Source of the DNA: Aneurinibacillus tyrosinisolvens
Lineage (GTDB): Bacteria; Bacillota; Bacilli; Aneurinibacillales; Aneurinibacillaceae
NCBI RefSeq assembly: GCF_001015055.1
Contig: NZ_BBWZ01000026.1
Span: 1-64,000, forward strand
Length of the DNA stretch: 64,000 nucleotides
Direction of reading: 5' to 3'
The translations under genes were made by a program, and so were the position numbers. The notes beneath the pieces are model-generated. The model searched no databases. It had not been told where the DNA came from and was given only the letters and a program-made list of their open reading frames with translations. Shown piece after piece: positions 1 to 8,890 of this stretch (its first letter is position 1; each line of letters begins with the position of its first letter).

Positions 1-43
1 AAATTCCCTCCTTTATGCTGCCTTTTTTATGAGATTCATTACT

Positions 44-1791
44 CTATTTATGTGGATTATTTATTTTAATAATAGTCTCACTGACAGTGAATGATTCAAG
101 AATATGCTTCTTTTCATTGTCACCAATGGGTTTATCAGAAAGAATCGTTCCATTATTTAATAACGTATAATTCTTATTTGTATTTACAAGAACCTTACCC
201 ATAGCATAACCTTTATAATATTTATCATCTATTCCTAACAAGTAGCAAATGGTTGGTAAAAAATCAGTTTCATTTCCTAATATATTCATCGTTTTAGCGT
301 GAGCGTAATTCTTCTGATAAATGATTAATGGTACTTTATAAGTCACCTTCTTCCATTCAGGTTTAATATCTTTTATTTTAGATACTTTATTAGCATAATA
401 CTTGTGGACACCCATATGATCTCCATATACAGCAACTACTGCATTGTCCAGTAATCCTTTTTTGTCTAATTTATCAAGCATTAGACCAAGTTGTTTATCA
501 GAGTAGTGAACGGCTTGAAAGTAATCACCTAATATTGTATTTTGTAAAGATTTATCTAATTTTAGTTCTTGGAAGCTTTTTGCTAATTTAAAAGGTATAT
601 GGCTTGTCCCCATAACAGCTAAAGAATAAAAAGGCTGTTTCTGTTTCACTATAAAATCGGATACTTTATTTAAAAAACATCCATCCGATATACCCATTGG
701 AGTGTATTCATTACATTTATAGTCAGGTTCACTGTAAAGATTTTTAAATCCGAGAGATTTATTGACTTCTCCCCAATTCCAAAATATTTTTTTATCAGGA
801 TGATAGATGCTTGTTCCATATCCATTATGATTTAATATCGTTGGAAGCGTATTGTATTTCAAATTAGGATACACATAAGCAACTGCACCCTCTACGGATA
901 AAGGGATGTATTTGTTGCAAATTCAGCATCAGATGACGATCCCTCATTAATGATTTGGTGATAGTTGTTAAAATATAAGCTGTTTTTTAGCAATTTATTA
1001 AGGTTGGGCGTAATCTCCTGTCCATCTGCTTTTTCATTTATAACAAATTGTTCGAGCGATTCAAATTGAACGGTTAAAAGATTTTTCCCTTTAAACAAAC
1101 CAGAATATTCATTATTGGGCAGTTCTTCTTTGTTTACTTTTATCCAGTCACTTACAGTTTGAATTTCTTTCTTACTAACTGTACGATTTTTAGACTTTAT
1201 AAAGCTGTATATATCATAAACATGATATCCTATAGGGGATTGCGTTATCATGGTATCACTCTGCATATATCTTAAATGTTGAAGTTTAGACAATCTATTC
1301 TTATCAGTAAAACAATTTAAAGCAACAAATATAAGTATCACAAATAGGATAGGACTTCTCTTTACAGGTGAATTTCTTTTTGAGATTGCTATCATGATAG
1401 GAATTAAAACAATAATATCTATAAAGAGGGTGAAATATTTTAGATTTATCAGGCTTCCAATTCCACTTTTTGCTTCACTCACTGAAGCAAGTTCTTTAAG
1501 ATGAAAAAGAGATAGAAAGCTGCTAAATCCGTTGTAAAAAACTAAATCAGCAAACAAAATTATTGTAATAATTACATCAATTGAAAATAAATACCAGGTT
1601 CTATGTTTACTCTTCATTAGAAAATAAAACGAAGTAACCAATAAAATAAACGAAATATAGATATAGATATTAGTAAGCGTAAATATGTATGTTGATATTG
1701 TATTCTTAAAGAGAAATATAAATGCAAAAGATTTAATTAGTAATACAAGAGACATGGTAAAATACACTAAGATGTCATTCGTTTTTTTCAT
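44..1791 (-). pseudogene. Lipoteichoic acid synthase-family sulfatase, split by a one-base frameshift
   Basis: The gene encodes a membrane-anchored sulfatase-fold protein of the LtaS family, which transfers glycerol phosphate from phosphatidylglycerol outside the cell. The upstream part (892-1791) has about five hydrophobic segments, a charged linker and the nucleophile region NEGSSSDAEF. The downstream part (44-874) continues the fold and carries the metal motif VYGDHMG. The parts are in different frames. Adding one C to the CC complement of 896-897 joins them through SLYP-VEGAVAYVYPN into about 582 residues, close to the family length, so the break may be a sequencing error. In LtaS the nucleophile is Thr in GKTSD; here that position is Ser. 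An AAAGGTGG ribosome site precedes the ATG at 1791. The region is more AT-rich than its neighbours. Confidence 0.8.
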
Positions 1792-2194
1792 AACTTAAAA
1801 CACCACCTTTATTTTTTATAAAGGAAACAGAGAGCTTGCGGGCCGCCTCTTTTCGTAAATAGTTTGTAGTCGTGTACAAGCTACTTTCCCGAAAAAGGCA
1901 CCTCTTTTTCATTTTTATTTACTTTTTTTGGCTAATCAACAGGTGTGCTTTAAGTATAACCATTTCATATACTTATAATTCGTAAGTTATAAAGAAACAA
2001 TAAGGAATTAACAGAAATAGATAAAAATCAGCAATTATGCTTTAAGTATAACCGCTTCATAAAACAACAAAAGAGAGGGAATCCCCAAGCGGGTGACTAC
2101 GTTTGATATGATTCAGTAAACAATAAAACAGGTAAAACTAAATGGAGCATGATTACGGCAGCAAAATGATTTCAATACAAGACAGGTGATCCTA
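1792..2194. other. Intergenic region with a 16-bp direct repeat
   Basis: No gene is visible in these 400 bases between two divergent genes. A 16-base sequence TGCTTTAAGTATAACC occurs exactly twice, at 1946-1961 and 2038-2053, each followed by a near-copy (ATTTCATA, GCTTCATA). A weak dyad (TTGTA and TACAA arms) lies near 1870-1895. No clear promoter or riboswitch match was recognised. Confidence 0.5.
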
Positions 2195-3661
2195 TTGGAC
2201 TTCAATGCAGACAATATTATTTTTTTATTTTCTATCCTCCTCATCATTGGAGTCATTACAACGAAATTTTCCTCGCGGCTCGGGCTGCCTTCCCTTGTCC
2301 TCTTTATCGCCGTTGGAATGGCATTGAATCATTTTATTTATTTTTCCAATGCTTTTTTTACGCAGCTGTTTGGAATCGTGGCCCTTATCATCATCCTGTT
2401 TGACGGGGGAATGAAAACCAACTGGAAAAGCATTAAATCCGGAGTAAAACCGGCCATTTCGCTGGCTACAATCGGCGTGCTTTGCACAACCGCGGTCATT
2501 GGTTTTTTCGCAAAATACATCCTGAATCTTCCCTGGGTGGAAAGCTTCCTGTTTGGTGCCATCGTGGGTTCAACAGATGCAGCAGCCGTTTTCTCTGTAT
2601 TAGGCAATAAAAATATTAAAGGCCGCTTAACTTCCACTCTGGAGGCAGAATCAGGAACTAACGATCCGATGGCCGTATTTCTTACGGTTTCTTTTCTTCA
2701 TTTCGTCCAAAGCCCCCATGCAGCCCTGGTCCCCATGGTTTTAGAATTTTTTTGGGAAATGGGATTCGGCCTTGTCATGGGGCTATTGATGGGATGGATA
2801 TCCGTTAAAACCATTAATAAAATAAACCTGGATTCGTCAGGGTTGTATCCTGTTCTGGCCCTTTCTTTCGCCATTTTGACGTACAGTTTAACGTCCCTAT
2901 TCAGGGGAAGCGGGCTGCTGGCAGTATATGTCATGGCAGTGTATCTGGGGAGCTTTGATATTACGTATCGTTTTTCCATCTCCCGGTTTAACCAGGGATT
3001 TGCCTGGATGATGCAAATTTTTATGTTTATCCTTCTCGGGCTCCTCGTATTTCCGTCCCAGCTTATAAATATCGTTTGGCCAGGGCTTATCTTATCGTTT
3101 GTTCTCATCCTTATAGCCCGCCCGATCAGTGTATTTATTAGTACGGTTTTCAGTAAATTTTCGGTTAGGGAAAAGCTGTTCATTTCCTGGGCAGGGCTTC
3201 GCGGAGCGGTCCCTATCGTTTTAGCCACGTATCCGCTCCTGGCAGGCATTGAGCATGCTCAATTGATTTTTAATACTGTATTTTTCGTTGTCTTAACTTC
3301 CGCTTTAATTCAAGGCTCAACGATTTCCTGGCTGGGAGAAAAGCTGAAGCTTTCCCAGGGAGAGAAGGTACACCCTCCACATAGCATTGAACTTCTTTCG
3401 ATTGGAAAGACCAATTTAGCAATGTTAGAAATACACATACCGCCTCATTCAAAGGCAGCGAATAGAGAAATTGGACAGTTGGATTTTCCGGATGGCGTAC
3501 TGGTAACGGGGGTTATTCGCGGTGAAAAACTGCTCACTCCGAATGGCGAAACTGAGGTACATGAGGGCGACCACCTGTATATTTTATCGCCAAAAAGTAA
3601 ACAGGAAGAAGTAAAAAATTTATTCATAACATCGTTAGAAGAGGTGCTTAGCAACGAATAA
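2195..3661 (+). CDS. Potassium/proton antiporter, CPA1 (NhaP2-like) with C-terminal RCK_C domain
   Basis: This is a monovalent cation/proton antiporter of the inner membrane. About twelve hydrophobic helices fill residues 1-390, including the conserved helix with GSTDAAAVF and the TNDPMAVF segment that carries the ion-binding acidic residue, and GLRGAVPIVLA further on. Residues from about 405 form an RCK_C (TrkA-C) regulatory domain ending in EGDHLYIL, as in NhaP2-type K+/H+ antiporters. I place the start at the TTG at 2195 because AGGTGAT (2185-2191) is a good ribosome site for it; the GTG at 2186 lies inside that site. A hairpin follows the stop codon. It stands alone and is divergent from the LTA-type gene. 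Confidence 0.85.
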   Translation: MDFNADNIIFLFSILLIIGVITTKFSSRLGLPSLVLFIAVGMALNHFIYFSNAFFTQLFGIVALIIILFDGGMKTNWKSIKSGVKPAISLATIGVLCTTAVIGFFAKYILNLPWVESFLFGAIVGSTDAAAVFSVLGNKNIKGRLTSTLEAESGTNDPMAVFLTVSFLHFVQSPHAALVPMVLEFFWEMGFGLVMGLLMGWISVKTINKINLDSSGLYPVLALSFAILTYSLTSLFRGSGLLAVYVMAVYLGSFDITYRFSISRFNQGFAWMMQIFMFILLGLLVFPSQLINIVWPGLILSFVLILIARPISVFISTVFSKFSVREKLFISWAGLRGAVPIVLATYPLLAGIEHAQLIFNTVFFVVLTSALIQGSTISWLGEKLKLSQGEKVHPPHSIELLSIGKTNLAMLEIHIPPHSKAANREIGQLDFPDGVLVTGVIRGEKLLTPNGETEVHEGDHLYILSPKSKQEEVKNLFITSLEEVLSNE

Positions 3662-3682
3662 AGGAGCCTGTTTAGGCTCCTT
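3661..3682. terminator. Hairpin between convergent antiporter and chemoreceptor genes
   Basis: AAGGAGCC and GGCTCCTT form a perfect 8-bp stem with a 6-base loop directly after the antiporter stop codon. There is no long T-run on either side, so it is a weak or bidirectional terminator. Confidence 0.6.
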
Positions 3683-3706
3683 ACATTGTAGAAAAGCAGA
3701 AAAAGA

Positions 3707-5680
3707 TTATACTTTAAATTTCCCAATCGCCTCTTGCAACTCTTCCGCCCTATTGGTTAACGAGGCGGCAGAAGCTGAAATCTCTTGCATAGAAGCGAGC
3801 TGTTCTTCCGTAGCTGCCGATACATGTTGTGTGCCGGCAGCGGCATCCTCTGCCACTTCTGAAATGAGGGTAATCGAATGAACCACATGCTCCGTGGCGG
3901 CAGAGATTTGCTGAACCGAAGAAGACACTTGTTCAATTTGGCCTGCCACTTCGCTTACCGAATGCTGGATTCGTTTAAACGATTCACCGGATAAATTAAC
4001 AACGCCAATTCCTTCAACTACTTCCTTCGTCGCATGATCCATAGATTGAACCGTCTTATTGGTTTCTTCCTGAATGGCTGTAATGAGCTGTGCAATTTGC
4101 TGTGCTGAATTCGAAGACTGCTCCGCTAATTTACGCACTTCATCCGCTACAACTGCAAATCCTTTACCGTGTTCTCCCGCCCTCGCTGCTTCGATGGCGG
4201 CATTTAAAGCAAGCAGATTCGTTTGAGAAGAAATATCCGTGATCACCTGCACGATTTGGCTAATCTCATTTGAACGCTCACCCAGAACTTTGATGGAATC
4301 TGAAAGCTCGCTAAAAGTGTTGCCAATGGCGTTCATTTGCTCTATCGCCAATTGGATATTCTTCGCCCCTTCCTCGGCCCTTTCTGAAGTGTCCGCTGCA
4401 GAAGCAGTAACATGCTGTGCGTTATCGGCAATTCTCTGGACACCAGTTGCCAATTTGCCAATTGTTCTCGAACTTTCCTCCACACTTTGGGTTTGTTTGT
4501 CCGTACCCGCAGCCACTTCCTGAATCGTAACGGCGATTTGTTCCGTGGCTTTCCCTGTTTGCTCAGCGCTGGCAGATAACTGTTCGGCCGAAGCAGCCAC
4601 TTGTTCCGCGTTGTCCCCAACCTGCCGGATCACTTCGCGGAGATTGGCTGCCATTTGATTAAAGCTATTTCCGAGCAGGCCTAATTCATCGTTCGACTTT
4701 ACTTCGATGACTTCAGTTAAATCGCCCTGCCCTATTCTTTCAGCACCGTGAACCAGGGATTTTAGCGGTTTCGTGATAGAAGTAATAATAAAGTACACTG
4801 CGATGACTCCAACGATTAGGGCGATGAAAAGAACGAGAATCATTTTATAGAAGATAGGTGCTGCTTCTTTTTTTACTTCATCTGAGAACATCGTTCCTGC
4901 GATCTTCCAGCCTGTTATTTTGTTTGTTGAAAACACCATTTTCTTCGCTTTATTTTCATTTACATAGTCAAATTGCCCGGAGTCCGACTGGAACATTTTC
5001 GTTATCGCATCCGATTTCAACTGTTCTGTTGGCTTTGTCGTAGGATGAACAACAACCTTACTCCCCTTGTCCAGAATGAATGCGTATCCTTCCGTACCAA
5101 TCTTCACCTGCTTCGTAATGGCAGCGAAGGTTTCCAGTTTGACTTCACATCCCAGAACCCCTGAGCCGTCTTTTACGGCTTTTGCAATGGCCACGACAAA
5201 ATCACCGGTCGTTTTTGATATGTACGGACTTGTAACGATTACATTGCCTTTCTGTTTTATTGCCTCCTGGTACCAGGGTCTCTGGCGCGGATCGTATCCT
5301 TCCGGCATCTTCATTGCAGGAGCATTAATAAATAATCCCTCTGTACTTCCTACATAAATGTTTGAAATCTCAGAGTGCTTTGAGACGAAGGGGGCCAGGA
5401 TATCTGTCCGCAGAATGGGCTCTTGGCCCTTATATGTACCAACTGTAATTCGATCTGCCAGGTAATCGATATTTTGTATCTCAGGTTCGATAAACCTATC
5501 AACCGTTGAATTCAACAATTTGACGGCTTCACTGGAAGACATCGTCATTTGCACATCAATTTTATCCCTTGATGTGTTATACGACGACCATCCAATCGCA
5601 AGACTTGGGATAAGCAAAACAACTAAAAACGAAATAATTAACCTGCTTCTTACCTTTAAACTAAAAACATTACGCATCAC
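3707..5680 (-). CDS. Methyl-accepting chemotaxis protein with Cache sensor
   Basis: This is a transmembrane chemoreceptor that signals to CheA/CheW. Residues 1-35 hold the first membrane helix, residues 40-275 an extracellular double-Cache type ligand domain (with the RPWYQEA motif), and residues about 280-300 the second helix. A HAMP domain follows ([20 protein letters not shown]), then the long coiled-coil signalling domain with the conserved hairpin tip ([20 protein letters not shown]). The length of 657 residues is normal for the family. The start is GTG at 5680 or ATG at 5677, behind AAAGG. A sigma-D promoter lies 45 bases upstream, so the gene belongs to the motility regulon. The ligand cannot be told. 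Confidence 0.95.
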   Translation of the reverse strand: MMRNVFSLKVRSRLIISFLVVLLIPSLAIGWSSYNTSRDKIDVQMTMSSSEAVKLLNSTVDRFIEPEIQNIDYLADRITVGTYKGQEPILRTDILAPFVSKHSEISNIYVGSTEGLFINAPAMKMPEGYDPRQRPWYQEAIKQKGNVIVTSPYISKTTGDFVVAIAKAVKDGSGVLGCEVKLETFAAITKQVKIGTEGYAFILDKGSKVVVHPTTKPTEQLKSDAITKMFQSDSGQFDYVNENKAKKMVFSTNKITGWKIAGTMFSDEVKKEAAPIFYKMILVLFIALIVGVIAVYFIITSITKPLKSLVHGAERIGQGDLTEVIEVKSNDELGLLGNSFNQMAANLREVIRQVGDNAEQVAASAEQLSASAEQTGKATEQIAVTIQEVAAGTDKQTQSVEESSRTIGKLATGVQRIADNAQHVTASAADTSERAEEGAKNIQLAIEQMNAIGNTFSELSDSIKVLGERSNEISQIVQVITDISSQTNLLALNAAIEAARAGEHGKGFAVVADEVRKLAEQSSNSAQQIAQLITAIQEETNKTVQSMDHATKEVVEGIGVVNLSGESFKRIQHSVSEVAGQIEQVSSSVQQISAATEHVVHSITLISEVAEDAAAGTQHVSAATEEQLASMQEISASAASLTNRAEELQEAIGKFKV

Positions 5681-5723
5681 TTTCTACCTTTCTCTGCTGC
5701 TATTTTTATACGTACTTTTTAGT

Positions 5724-5750
5724 TTATCGGCAAGTTACACGAATTGTTTA
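5724..5750 (-). promoter_or_regulatory. Sigma-D (flagellar/chemotaxis) promoter
   Basis: On the minus strand TAAA (5747-5750), a 15-base spacer and GCCGATAA (5724-5731) match the sigma-D consensus TAAA-N15-GCCGATAT with one mismatch. It lies 43-70 bases before the chemoreceptor start codon, as expected for a methyl-accepting chemotaxis gene. Confidence 0.85.
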
Positions 5751-5764
5751 AAGCTTAATGAACA

Positions 5765-6330
5765 TTAGCTGTACTCTTGCCTTAATTGGGCGGCAATAAT
5801 ATTTTTTTGGATCTCCGATGTTCCTTCATAAATCTTGGTAATCCTTGCGGCAAGCCCTGCCCGCCCGTTCGCCAAAATCTTAAGGGCGTTGACGTATCCC
5901 TGCCCTTCTTCCCCCAGTACATTTTCTACCGGAACTTCCCAGTCTTCAAAGAACAGTTCCGCTGAGTGGGAGCCGCGCAAGCCCATTTTCTTTTCCATTT
6001 TGCCAACATGAAATCCGGGGAAGTCTTTTTCTACAATTTCCTGATCGTGCAAAGGCAGAAAGGCATCAAAGTCGGCAAGGCAGCCGGTTCGGTCTACAGC
6101 ATCGAGGCTGGGGGTGGTATGCATCAAAAGAAAGGCAGAATACAAATCCCGCCGTATTGTTCGGGAATGCTTAATCCGAACAGCCCCATCTCTTTCGACA
6201 CTTCCATAATTCGCTGTGGGATTTCATCGGTTTCTTCGATTTCCATGGCAATCGGTTCAACTTCATACTGTACAAAGTCGCGGACGCTTTGCTGCAGCAG
6301 TGTTATATCTTCGGACAGTTGAAAAATCAT
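5765..6330 (-). pseudogene. Acyl-CoA dehydrogenase remnant with internal deletions
   Basis: Three separate pieces of an acyl-CoA dehydrogenase are visible. Positions 6124-6330 give the normal first 60 residues (from MIFQLSEDI to SIPEQYGGI) behind a good AAAGGAGGA site. Positions 5835-6035 give the middle segment (EKDFPGFHVGKMEKKMGLRG to LKILANGRAGLAARI). The last 25 residues, with the catalytic-Glu motif IYEGTSEIQ, are joined directly onto GLAARI. About 60 and 120 family residues are missing at the two joints, and the first joint also changes frame and holds about 30 unrelated residues. Flavin and substrate binding would be lost. It is the last unit of the leftward acyl-CoA operon. Confidence 0.85.
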
Positions 6331-6357
6331 GAGAAGGTCCTCCTTTATTGTTTTCTA

Positions 6358-7221
6358 TCAATCTGTATACGTATAGAAGCCTCTTCCTGACTTCCTGCCA
6401 AGCCGGCCCGCTTTTACATACTTTACGAGCAGAGGGGATGGGCGGTATTTCTCACCCAGGTGCTTATACAAATATTCCATATTGCGCAGGCGGCTATCTA
6501 AACCCACGAGGTCGGCAAGCTGCAGGGGCCCCATCGGATGATTAAGGCCGAGCTTCATCGCTTTGTCGATATCCTCGGCGGAAGCTACGCCTTCCATCAG
6601 CATATTCATCGCTTCATTCCCAATCAAACAGTTCATTCGGCTTGTAACAAAGCCGGGAAACTCATTCACTTCCACCGTTTCTTTGCCCATCTCTTCTGCC
6701 GTTTGCCTGACCAGTTGAACAGTTGCATCGGATGTATCAAGGCCCCGGATAATTTCTACAAGCTTCATCTTATGAACGGGATTAAAAAAGTGCATCGCTA
6801 CACACTGTCCGGGACGGGAAGTAGAAGCCGCAATTTCTGTCGGGCTCATCGTAGAGGTGTTGGTTGCCAGAATCGCATGCCGCGGTGCGTACGTATCCAG
6901 CTGTTGGAAAATATTGATTTTCGCCTCCATTACTTCGATAATGGCCTCGACAACAAGATCGGCGGTTTGCACTGCTTCTATCAAGTCTGTTGTGTAAGAT
7001 AAACGCTGTAAAGCGCTCTCCTTTTGTTCACCTGTAATAAAACCTTTTTCCACACTTGTTGACGCTTCCTTGATGATATATTGCTTCGCTTTATCAATCG
7101 CTTCGATTGAAATATCCTGCAGGATAACATCAAACCCGGCCAGGGCGGCCGTATAAGCAATCCCTCTTCCCATCGTCCCGCTGCCGATTACGGCTATGTT
7201 GTTTATTTTTATCGATTCCAT
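6358..7221 (-). CDS. 3-hydroxyacyl-CoA dehydrogenase (3-hydroxybutyryl-CoA dehydrogenase type)
   Basis: This enzyme oxidises 3-hydroxyacyl-CoA to 3-oxoacyl-CoA with NAD+ in beta-oxidation or butyrate-type metabolism. The N-terminal Rossmann domain shows VIGSGTMGRGIAYTAALAG, and the catalytic-His region reads MHFFNPVHKMKLVEIIRG. The C-terminal helical domain ends with LGRKSGRGFYTY. At about 287 residues it has the size of single-domain HBD/PaaH enzymes. I start it at MESIKINN (7221); a longer reading frame to 7299 runs into the upstream crotonase. It lies four bases after the crotonase stop, which points to translational coupling. Confidence 0.9.
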   Translation of the reverse strand: MESIKINNIAVIGSGTMGRGIAYTAALAGFDVILQDISIEAIDKAKQYIIKEASTSVEKGFITGEQKESALQRLSYTTDLIEAVQTADLVVEAIIEVMEAKINIFQQLDTYAPRHAILATNTSTMSPTEIAASTSRPGQCVAMHFFNPVHKMKLVEIIRGLDTSDATVQLVRQTAEEMGKETVEVNEFPGFVTSRMNCLIGNEAMNMLMEGVASAEDIDKAMKLGLNHPMGPLQLADLVGLDSRLRNMEYLYKHLGEKYRPSPLLVKYVKAGRLGRKSGRGFYTYTD

Positions 7222-7225
7222 CTTT

Positions 7226-8002
7226 TTATTTGCCCTGGAAATCCGCTTTTCTTTTATCAAGGAAAGCCTGGGTTCCTTCGTTTTTGTCTTCTGAAGCAAA
7301 TAAGATAGCCTGGGCCAGCTTTTCTACGGATAGCGCTGTTTCCATATCCAGGTCAAAGCCGCGGTGGATCGCCAGTTTGGCTAACCGAACGGCCAGCGGT
7401 CCTTTTGCCATGATTTTTTCTGCCTTTTCTTTTACCGCCTGCCATAACTCCTCACCCGGAACACTTCGCGACACCAGGCCGATCCGTTCTGCCTGTTCCC
7501 CTGACAGCATGTCTCCGGTTAGAATCATATCAAGCGCCCTGCCTTTTCCGACAATGCGCGCCAGGCGCTGTGTTCCCCCGGCACCGGGAATGATGGACAG
7601 ATTTAACTCCGGGAGCCCGATTTTAGCGTGGTGGGCTGCGATTCGAATGTCGCACGCCATGGCTAATTCGCACCCCCCGCCGAGCGCAAATCCGTTAATC
7701 GCTGCGATGGTCGCTTTGCTGCTGTTTTCAATTTCTCTATAAAAGGCGGACATGCCCGGAGCGAGGGCATCAAGCGCTTGCTTTTCCCTGAGCTGCCGAA
7801 TATCAGCCCCTGCCGCAAAGGATTTCTCTCCTTCTCCTGTAAATACAATTACGCCTATTTCTTTATCCTCTTCAAGGGTTTGCAAAGCGCGCCTCATTTC
7901 TTGCAGCGTCCCTCCATCCAGGGCGTTTCTTACCTCGGGGCGATTGATTTTAATCATGCCGATCGCCCCTTCTTTCTGCAGTAAAATGTTTTCGTATTCC
8001 AT
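7226..8002 (-). CDS. Enoyl-CoA hydratase (crotonase family)
   Basis: This enzyme hydrates trans-2-enoyl-CoA to 3-hydroxyacyl-CoA. It has the crotonase fold with the oxyanion-hole segment FAAGADIRQL. The two catalytic glutamates are seen in GGGCELAMACD and LPELNLSIIPGAGG, so a true hydratase activity is likely. The 258-residue length is typical. An AAGGAGG site stands nine bases before ATG 8002. It sits between two 3-hydroxyacyl-CoA dehydrogenase genes, and the three together cover hydration and oxidation of the beta-oxidation cycle. Confidence 0.92.
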   Translation of the reverse strand: MEYENILLQKEGAIGMIKINRPEVRNALDGGTLQEMRRALQTLEEDKEIGVIVFTGEGEKSFAAGADIRQLREKQALDALAPGMSAFYREIENSSKATIAAINGFALGGGCELAMACDIRIAAHHAKIGLPELNLSIIPGAGGTQRLARIVGKGRALDMILTGDMLSGEQAERIGLVSRSVPGEELWQAVKEKAEKIMAKGPLAVRLAKLAIHRGFDLDMETALSVEKLAQAILFASEDKNEGTQAFLDKRKADFQGK

Positions 8003-8022
8003 TGCTTTTTGCCTCCTTGATT

Positions 8023-8889
8023 TTATGAGTACGTATAAAACCCTTTTCCTGTTTTGCGCCCCAATTCTCCATTTTGGTACTTTTCTGTGACGATTTTGGA
8101 AGGCCTGGCGGACTCATCGCCGGTCTCTTTGTAACGCTGCATTCTCACATCATAGTGGACGTCAATCCCTGTTAAATCAATGAGTGCAAACGGGCCGATC
8201 GGGTGGTTTAATGCTTTGGTACACGCCAGATCAATCTCTTCCGCGGAAGCGATTCCATTCTCTAATAAATAAATCGCTTCATCCATCAGCTTTCCGAGAA
8301 TGCGGTTTGCTACAAAACCGGAAATTTCTTTCTGCAGAAGAATCGGTGTTTTATTAATTTTCCGGGTTAATTCCATTGTAACTTGCGCTGTTTCCTCAGA
8401 CGTGTGGGGTCCCTGCACCACTTCGACCAGCTCCATGACGAGTGCCGGATTAAAGAAGTGCATGTTGCATACTTTTTCCGGGCGGTTCGTAGCATCTGCG
8501 AGCTTAGAGCTTATGATCGTCGAGCTGTTGCTGGCGATAATCGTATGCGCGGGCGCCAGCCGATCGACCTCGGCAAATAAAGCGCGCTTCGCTTCCAGTT
8601 TCTCAACAATTGCTTCAATGACAAAATCTGTACCCTGGACCGCTTCCTCCAAGGAGGTAACGAAATGCAAGCGGGAAAAAGCGTGATCCACTTCCTGAGC
8701 CGAGAGTTTCCCTTTGTCCACGCGCCGCTTCATGTGGCCTTCAAGCGATTGTTTCGCTTTGGCGAGGCTTTCTTCATTAACATCCTGCAGATACACATCG
8801 TAACCTGCCAGCGCGCATACCATGGCAATCTGCGATCCCATGGCTCCTGAACCAACAACAGAGATTTGTTTAATGTGATTGATGTCCAT
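8023..8889 (-). CDS. 3-hydroxyacyl-CoA dehydrogenase, second copy
   Basis: This is a second NAD-dependent 3-hydroxyacyl-CoA dehydrogenase, 288 residues long, clearly diverged from the one at 6358. The Rossmann motif is VVGSGAMGSQIAMVCALAG, the catalytic-His segment MHFFNPALVMELVEVVQG, and the C-terminus ELGRKTGKGFYTYS. AAAGGGGG precedes ATG 8889. Two paralogues in one operon suggest different chain length or branching preferences, for example an enzyme of the 3-hydroxyisobutyrate or 2-methyl-3-hydroxybutyryl-CoA kind, but the sequence alone does not settle this. Confidence 0.9.
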   Translation of the reverse strand: MDINHIKQISVVGSGAMGSQIAMVCALAGYDVYLQDVNEESLAKAKQSLEGHMKRRVDKGKLSAQEVDHAFSRLHFVTSLEEAVQGTDFVIEAIVEKLEAKRALFAEVDRLAPAHTIIASNSSTIISSKLADATNRPEKVCNMHFFNPALVMELVEVVQGPHTSEETAQVTMELTRKINKTPILLQKEISGFVANRILGKLMDEAIYLLENGIASAEEIDLACTKALNHPIGPFALIDLTGIDVHYDVRMQRYKETGDESARPSKIVTEKYQNGELGRKTGKGFYTYS

Positions 8890-8890
8890 C

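Noticed and set aside
1792..2194. Possible riboswitch (c-di-AMP ydaO type) before the K+/H+ antiporter
   Set aside because: The GGAATCCCC...GGGTGACTAC stretch looked suggestive, but the conserved ydaO blocks and pairing could not be found.
5966..6322. Rightward 118-codon frame across the acyl-CoA dehydrogenase remnant
   Set aside because: It is antisense to recognisable acyl-CoA dehydrogenase pieces and shows no family motif.
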